64,000 bases of DNA, from NCBI GenBank assembly GCA_009746045.1, contig RPFO01000072.1, forward strand, positions 315,605-379,604, given 5' to 3'. The notes beneath the pieces are model-generated. The model was not told the origin of the DNA and ran no database searches. It was given only the letters and a program-made list of their open reading frames with translations. Positions 58,670-64,000 of the stretch are shown here, piece after piece. Positions within the stretch are counted from its first letter, which is position 1. The number at the start of each line of letters is the position of its first letter. The position numbers and the translations under genes are program-made. The stretch comes from Mesostigma viride (taxonomy: Eukaryota; Streptophyta; Mesostigmatophyceae; Mesostigmatales; Mesostigmataceae).

Positions 58670-59075
58670 AACTGCTTGAAGATATGCAGGGCTTCTGGGA
58701 CTATCCGTACTCCGCGCCCGCATGATTGACAAGGAGAAATGGGCTGCCATCTGCGATAAGCACCTTCCTGAGGGGTATGCTCCTGTTTTCTCCCCACGGG
58801 CCCCGCGGCCCGTTGCTAGCCAGGGTAGAAGTCCGCAGGTGGAGGTTGTTGGTCCTGAGGATAGCCGCTACACTACCGCCTCGTCTGCCATTAATTACAG
58901 TAGAGGACAGCTCGGATGAGGATTACATCCCCATCTAGTGCCGAACGGTTGGGGGATGATGCAGACGATATTTGTTTTAACTTTTGTGTAATTATTTTTC
59001 TAATGAGATTAGCATAGTATTCCGTGGCATGCCTTTGCGCATGACACGCAAGTACTTACTTACTTACTTAGTATA
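58670..59075 (+). mobile_element. Dispersed element R, copy 2 (uninterrupted)
   Basis: Collinear with 30881-31800 but without the 31104-31670 insertion. It contains a short frame with CDKHLPEGYAPVFSPRAPRP. It is followed by TTAGCATAGTATTCCGTGGC and CATGACACGCAAGTACTTAC, shared with 33234-33290. Confidence 0.65.
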
Positions 59076-59715
59076 ACTTGCGCGGTAGGCGTCCAAGTAT
59101 TCAGCACCGCTGTCACTGCTGAACTGTCACACAAATGACACAATTGATTACGTAAAGTCTGGCGCGCCTTTGGCGCGGAGATCTACCAATTGTCCATGCG
59201 GCTAGTCCTGTGGACCTGTCCGTACAGTCTGTACTCAGCATCAACTGTCTCATATAGGTCCTGGCGCGCTTATTATTACCTATCAATTGAGCATCATGCA
59301 AGTCCTGTACGGCTGTACATGAATTAAGTCCTGTCAACATCCTGCGGACTATCAAAGTGACACTTGTACATCCTGTGCCTGCACGCGCCCACCGACATTC
59401 AGTGGCACGCAGCACTGTCGGCACAGCCTAGGAAACGTCATAACATTTACGTTTCATAACCAATTAATGAGGCGTTCAAGGTGCCGTTGCCAGAAGATAA
59501 AGAGCGTAACGGCAATCTCTATCCATCTAACATAAATACTTTACGTTAACTTATGGCGCGTGGACGGGCTCAAAGGGGACCGACCTGACGTACAGTAGGT
59601 AGCGTCAGACTAGCCGCAATTGTCACAAGGGTACCGGCCCCGGTCGGCCCTTTTTGTGCCGACGCTGAGTGTGGTTCCGAAGTGCAGTCCTAGCTAGGTA
59701 GGCTTCAAACGTACA
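59076..59715. other. No gene seen
   Basis: Short frames only; no repeat structure recognised. Confidence 0.4.
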
Positions 59716-59719
59716 TAAC

Positions 59720-61080
59720 TAGACCTTGTACTGGCCTGCGCCAGCCGCCAGGCGTGGCGCACTGAACTGTGACAGTGAGCAGTCAGTACACCTTGTACCT
59801 GCGGGCCAGCCGGCGCCATGCAGGCCTGCGTGGCGCAATGTGAATGATAGCCAGAGTGGTGTAGGGGTCGCTTCAAACTGCTGGGGAGCACTCATGCTCC
59901 CCGACACCGCCGACGATGTGGACATTCGCATAGTGATTCGGTCTGGCCTGGGCCAGGCTTCGTTCGCTCAACCCCTACTGGCACTCGAAGGACCTGGGCG
60001 AGGACCGCAAGCGAGTGCTCAGTCTTTAAATGTGACTCCTGGTCCTCACGGTGCTCGTGCACCTATGGCGCAGAGGCATGGATGCTCACGGACACGCTGC
60101 CCACCCGGCTGGACGGCACGGTTACCAGGATGCTTCGCCAGGTCCTGAACGTGGGGTTTTTCACACATAGGTCTTAATTAGAGTCCAGCCTGATGCCTCT
60201 AGAGAATGTATGCCTAGCCGTGCCACCATACCTAGTCACGTGCACCGCTAACGCACGGTACACAGCCAGCCATAGCCTTAGCTTAGCCCTTGTACAGCCA
60301 GCCGGCCATGCTACGGATTCTCCCGATCGATTTCTAGTGGCCTGCGCTGGTTCTCTCCTTGATGCTACGTCTTGGCTATGCTTCGCTTACTTGCCCACGC
60401 TCCTTGTTATGATATGCTCACGCGGGTCTTATTGCACCCACATGCAGAACTTGCCGGATCGTCTATCGTGTCCGATTGCTGCTGTGGCATGCCTCTGGCA
60501 TGAAGGAGAAAGGATGTCTCTGCCCTTTCTTCCTGTTGTGATCAGATTACTTGCCCACGCTCCTTGTTATGCCATGCTCACATGGGTCTTATTGCACCCA
60601 CAGATTGCCGGATCCGGCGTTAGCGTGTCCGTTTCGCTAGCGCGCCCGAGTGCGTATGTGGCATGCCTCAGGCATGAAGGAGACTGGGGGTGTCTGCCCT
60701 GTCTCCTGTTGTGCACACACAGGGATCAAAAGCACTTCGGTGCTCCGTGGCTCCCCAACGGGAGCACGTGTTTCATTAATTCCTGTTGTGCACATGCAGG
60801 GATTAAAAGCACTCTGGTGCTACGTGACTCCCCAACGGGTGCACGAGTTTAATTAACTAATCAATTAATTAATTAGAGTCTTTGTATAAGGGTATGCCTA
60901 GCATTTCGGACGAGATTAGACAGTGTAGGATAGCATTCGTAGGACATCCTGCTCGCACCAATCAGTTAGACACCGGCCTCGGTCTGGCCGGCCCCCATGG
61001 CGGCTTGGCCAACCAGGGCAGCATATCCTGACCTGGCCTGGCCCCAAGAACAGTCCTAGAAAGATGGGTAAACCTGCCAT
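59720..61080 (+). pseudogene. LINE fragment related to the 5.2-kb LINE, split by an insertion
   Basis: The plus strand encodes remnants matching the ORF2 C-terminal part: LLG...DTADDVDIRI near 59880-59935, RMLRQVLNVGF near 60128, then after the insertion SLYKGMPSISDEIRQCRIAF and VGHPARTNQLDTGLGLAGP (60880-60995) and ILTWPGPK-like residues. Deleting the insertion and one target duplication restores the frame exactly. The 3' end runs into a TTAA tract. Frameshifts elsewhere show it is dead. Confidence 0.7.
60174..60880 (+). mobile_element. SINE-like insertion with 12-bp target duplication
   Basis: TTAATTAGAGTC at 60174-60185 and 60869-60880 flanks the insert. The 5' 240 bases are unlike other parts of the window. 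From about 60425 it holds the SINE-like unit with its order of boxes (GGGTCTTATTGCACCCAC to CCCCAACGGGAGCACG). Part of the unit is repeated: GTCTTATTGCACCCACA at 60426 and 60586; GGGATTAAAAGCACT near 60803. It ends in TTAATTAACTAATCAATTAA. No coding capacity. Confidence 0.7.
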
Positions 61081-61230
61081 TAAATTAATTAATTAATTAA
61101 TTAGTTACTTAATTAATTAATTACTTAATTAATTAATTACTTAATTAATTAATTAATTAAACACGTGCTCCCGTTGGGGAGTCACGGAGCACCGAAGTGC
61201 TATTAATCCCTGTGTGTGCACAACAGGAGC
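61081..61230 (-). mobile_element. TTAA tract and truncated SINE-like copy
   Basis: 61081-61159 is TTAATTAA repeats with TTAC interruptions. 61160-61225 is the reversed 3' part of the SINE-like family (ACGTGCTCCCGTTGGGG, AGTCACGGAGCACCGAAGTG, CCCTGTGTGTGCACAAC). The LINE fragment and this copy thus meet tail to tail. Confidence 0.6.
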
Positions 61231-61647
61231 AGTGTACAGCCATACGCAATACGCAATCATACGGGGCCCATGGGTATGGTGTATAGTACGCCATACGGGG
61301 TATAATACGCAAATCATACGGGGACTCTTGAAAATGCTGTTTTTTGCATGGTTCAGGGGGTTCTTCAACATTCTGACCAATCAGGCATGTTTTTTTTGTG
61401 TTCTTGCAACACCACTTGCCTTACACTATACTTTTCGTCCGAGGGTAGTAAAAAGGATCCGAGGCGTAAATTACGAGGTCTTATCTTACTACCTAGATAC
61501 GAGGCGTGAGATCCAACGCCGTAATCATTACTACCTATCATCCTACGTAGTAATTTTACTAGCCGTAAGTAAGAGTAACGTTACGACTGCACATCTTTGG
61601 TAGTACATTACCGACAGAGTAAATTACCGCGACGGGTCTTGGTTGGT
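61231..61647. other. No gene seen
   Basis: Contains ATACGGGG/ATACGC words between 61246 and 61322 and TACTACCTA words near 61487-61535, both reminiscent of inverted-end sequence of the hAT-like family but not conclusive. Confidence 0.35.
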
Positions 61648-63086
61648 AATCTACCACCTGTATTGTCAGGGTGCTGGACCTCTACCTGGGGCACGGCGCT
61701 GCGTATCGACGGCTCAGCTACGACGAGGTCAGCACTTGGGTCTCCCACATGCCCTCCCTGCAAGCGTGGCAAACTCTTATAAGTGCGATACCAGCTGCGT
61801 GGCATGCATTGATGACTGCCCCACGCAAGCCAATTATAACCGGCGACTGGGTTAGCTTCTACGCCGACGGAGTCACGCCTGCGTGCAAGGGTTTAGTCGT
61901 GACGGTTCTGCCACATGAGGGGCTCCAACTACAGCTGCTGGACGCTATTTCTGGCCACAATGGGTGTCTGTATCAACTATCCACCTTATATGCGTACACG
62001 CCAGCTTCCCAGTGTCACCGCATACGAGTAGTCCCATGGTCTGTGCCAAGATCTTGCATGATCCAGCCGGACCCATTATCCCCGGTTGAGAGCATTACAT
62101 GGCTACACGTGGGCAACACACGGCTCGATCTACTACATCTGGACCCGGTTGAATTTGGATGGGTCTTAACCAAGGGGGACATCAGAACCAGCAAATGTAT
62201 CTTTGAGTACACCGCAGATTGGGGTTATGATATCTTGTTGCATACGTACCATCAGCCCCATCCGGGCCGAGCCCGCTGGGGAATACATTGGCCGGGCTAC
62301 ACTTGGGTTAAGATGATTACCCTGGCGGTAGACCACCCTCTCGTGGACCGCAGGGCCACTGATGTACAACACCTTTTGATGCATAGGGCGATAGGGGTCT
62401 GTGCTACGCTCCACGAGCGTTTTGGTCATGATGCATCATGCCTGTGCACGCACCCTAGTGAAACCATTGAGCACAGGTTTCTTTATTGTAATCTCCCTGG
62501 GGTTTGGACGTGGCTCATTAACATCTGGGCCGCATGGACGGCATCGCCACCCACTCTCCCAATCAGCGTGCGTACCATCATTTTCGGTATTGCTGGCACA
62601 CCAGGGACCGAGCTTTCAGTTTCCCAAGCAGAATGGATATGGCTACGCACTACTATGCTATACGCGATATGGACCATACGCAACGAGACCGTCTTTAAGG
62701 TCCGCGAGGAGTATACCCGCGGCGGCGTAGTCCGGCGCTTTATATACCTATGGAATGCGGCTATGCGCCGCTACTGGCTGTTAGCTCAGGAACAACACAG
62801 GGTGTGGGACCCAGGGCCCAATAACGACAAGCCCAGCCCGCTCCAGCTTTTTCATGATCTACTGGGCCGTAATCAGGTATTCACCAGTATGCCTCATGGC
62901 GACATTACTCAGGTCCAATGGCTTCCCTGGTCTAATAACGCGCCCTATTAGCCTTTCACCTGTCACCGCCACACGTGTGTGTGCCCACCTTCATTAGGAT
63001 TCGCTGATACTCATTTCCCCTCTCACCTCTTTGGTCCATAATTGGCTAATAAAATATACCCATTTCCCCGAAATCTACCACCTGTA
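61648..63086 (+). mobile_element. 5'-truncated LINE with 15-bp target duplication
   Basis: AATCTACCACCTGTA occurs at 61648-61662 and 63072-63086. The element between is 1,409 bp, opens directly inside a reading frame and ends without a poly(A) tail (AATAAAATATACCCATTTCC then CCG). 5' truncation plus a clean duplication is the usual result of target-primed reverse transcription. It is a different family from the 5.2-kb LINE. Confidence 0.8.
61671..62951 (+). CDS. C-terminal part of a LINE ORF2 with zinc-binding motif
   Basis: 426 residues, open to the TAG at 62949-62951. The frame is also open upstream to the truncation point, so there is no genuine start. A CLCTHPSETIEHRFLYC motif (C-x-C-x8-H-x4-C) followed by PGVWTWLINIW matches the zinc-binding region after the reverse transcriptase in many LINE ORF2 proteins. 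WIWLRTTMLYAIWTIRNETVF matches the helix that follows in such proteins. No catalytic reverse transcriptase residues are included. The intact frame and duplication suggest a recent insertion. Confidence 0.65.
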   Translation: MLDLYLGHGAAYRRLSYDEVSTWVSHMPSLQAWQTLISAIPAAWHALMTAPRKPIITGDWVSFYADGVTPACKGLVVTVLPHEGLQLQLLDAISGHNGCLYQLSTLYAYTPASQCHRIRVVPWSVPRSCMIQPDPLSPVESITWLHVGNTRLDLLHLDPVEFGWVLTKGDIRTSKCIFEYTADWGYDILLHTYHQPHPGRARWGIHWPGYTWVKMITLAVDHPLVDRRATDVQHLLMHRAIGVCATLHERFGHDASCLCTHPSETIEHRFLYCNLPGVWTWLINIWAAWTASPPTLPISVRTIIFGIAGTPGTELSVSQAEWIWLRTTMLYAIWTIRNETVFKVREEYTRGGVVRRFIYLWNAAMRRYWLLAQEQHRVWDPGPNNDKPSPLQLFHDLLGRNQVFTSMPHGDITQVQWLPWSNNAPY

Positions 63087-63354
63087 GATTAGGTGCCAGT
63101 GATCCGATGCTGTAAGATACGTTTCAGTAAGTTACTTCGGGGATCTTTGCCTGTACACGGCCAGATGGATAATTATATTGTAATGGAGAAGTGGGAGAAC
63201 GTGCGTGTCTATTAGCAAATGCAGCGAAATATAAAAATGTAGTTATCAGCCTTTTTCGCCTATTCAGCAGTTGTCGTTGTCGGCCGTTGTCAGTAAGCGG
63301 CTATAGATTATGTGTGCTGGGGCCGGTGAAAAGACGCTAGCAAAGTTCGTCTGA
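63087..63354. other. Unique AT-rich stretch
   Basis: No gene; may be the 5' flank of the partial gene that follows. Confidence 0.35.
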
Positions 63355-63957
63355 ATGGCGTCCAATAGAGGGGATTTTATTCTTAGTGGATTGTTGGACG
63401 AGGAGAAGGCGAGGTTGCTGGCGGAGAATGCGAAAGAGCAGAGGGAAGCAGCGGAAGCCGTGCGTGGAAGATGAGGTAACGGGATGGAGTGTGGGCCCTG
63501 GCTTCTGGTTATGAAATGATGGCGGTTGCAGGCCAGCCGTGCTCGCTGGTAATGGGTGCGTGGTGTTGAAATCCAAGTTCTGCGCGTATTCTGTTTTTTG
63601 GTCAATGATTGAAGGGATGTCGCCTTGTTTTATTTTTGTGCATCTGCGTCCCGTCGTGACTGCCTCGTCATGGACGCCCAGGGGTAGAAGTTCGAACGAG
63701 GGAATGATTTTTCAAACGCCTGGATATGTTATGATAGTACGAATAAATGGTAATGGGTAGAGGCGGCCAAAATTTTGTTGGAAGTGTGCCAACGCCGCAC
63801 ATACGACTTGAACAACCCTAGGTATCTTAGGAAAAGGAAACACGGATACGTCGGAGTGGAGGAAGAGGAAGACGATGACGATGGTGAAGACGGAGAGGTT
63901 TACAATGGAGGCCTTGAGAATGGGGAGACATTGAATCAGGAGAGCAGGGTAGCGGTG
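63355..63957 (+). CDS. Possible 5' exons of a gene leaving the window
   Basis: An ATG at 63355 opens MASNRGDFILSGLLDEEKAR and a Glu/Ala/Lys helix to EAAEAV; the frame then meets TGA near 63471. A second frame at about 63761-63957 reads AAKILLEVCQRRTYDLNNP, then RYLRKRKHGYVGV, then an acidic run (EEEEDDDDGEDGE), and ends at a good donor GTGAGT. Joining C at about 63461 (donor GTGGAA) to 63761 (acceptor GGGTAG) keeps the frame and continues the helix, but the donor is weak. Composition is protein-like; no family recognised. The gene would continue past the window end. Confidence 0.4.
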
Positions 63958-64000
63958 AGTGGCCCGTCATGAATTACATTGTGGTTGCAGTTGTTAGCGA

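Overview
The window is a piece of a repeat-rich nuclear genome. GT-AG introns, non-LTR retrotransposons with target-site duplications, hAT-like and TTAA-target DNA transposons and kilobase minisatellites show that it is eukaryotic. The one convincing host gene encodes a protein with PAS folds and a CheY-like phosphoreceiver. That rules out an animal and suggests a protist, most likely a GC-rich unicellular alga. The alga assignment is inference; I cannot name the species.

Layout. 1-4.5 kb: non-coding, with a transposon remnant and small tandem repeats. 4.5-30.5 kb: one plus-strand gene assembled here from nine exons (4517-5548, 15261-15443, 21844-22593, 23379-23485, 24762-24942, 26009-26046, 26866-27199, 27939-28403, 28929-30464). 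Every junction is GT-AG and phase-compatible, giving a 1,541-residue PAS-PAS-receiver protein with a long Ser/Pro-rich C-terminus and no visible histidine kinase. Intron 1 (9.7 kb) is almost entirely a 9-bp G-rich minisatellite and intron 2 (6.4 kb) a 35-bp pyrimidine-rich one. Intron 4 holds a 14-bp minisatellite and a palindromic MITE. Intron 5 starts with eight copies of the exon-intron junction that encodes the phosphoacceptor Asp.

30.5-41 kb: mobile-element graveyard. It holds foldback elements, a recurring G-box palindrome family, a broken LINE ORF1, a decayed copia-like retroelement on the minus strand, and inside it a hAT-like element with a BED zinc finger and an exact 8-bp target duplication. 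42.7-45.1 kb: hexanucleotide arrays. 45.7-49 kb: a perfect 156-bp inverted repeat around a CCAAT-rich loop, followed by two plus-strand reading frames that look transposon-derived.

49.4-57.7 kb is a three-layer nest. A ~170-bp satellite was entered by a TTAA-flanked DNA transposon, which was then entered by a full-length 5.2-kb LINE on the minus strand. Removing the layers restores the satellite period, and the empty LINE site is preserved in a related transposon at 0.9 kb. 57.7-63.1 kb: LINE fragments, one split by a SINE-like insertion with a 12-bp duplication, and a 5'-truncated LINE of another family with a 15-bp duplication. The last 700 bases may hold the first exons of another host gene.

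Apart from the receiver gene and possibly the 3'-terminal fragment, the coding capacity belongs to mobile elements. The very long open frames over 5.8-21.7 kb are minisatellite artefacts.
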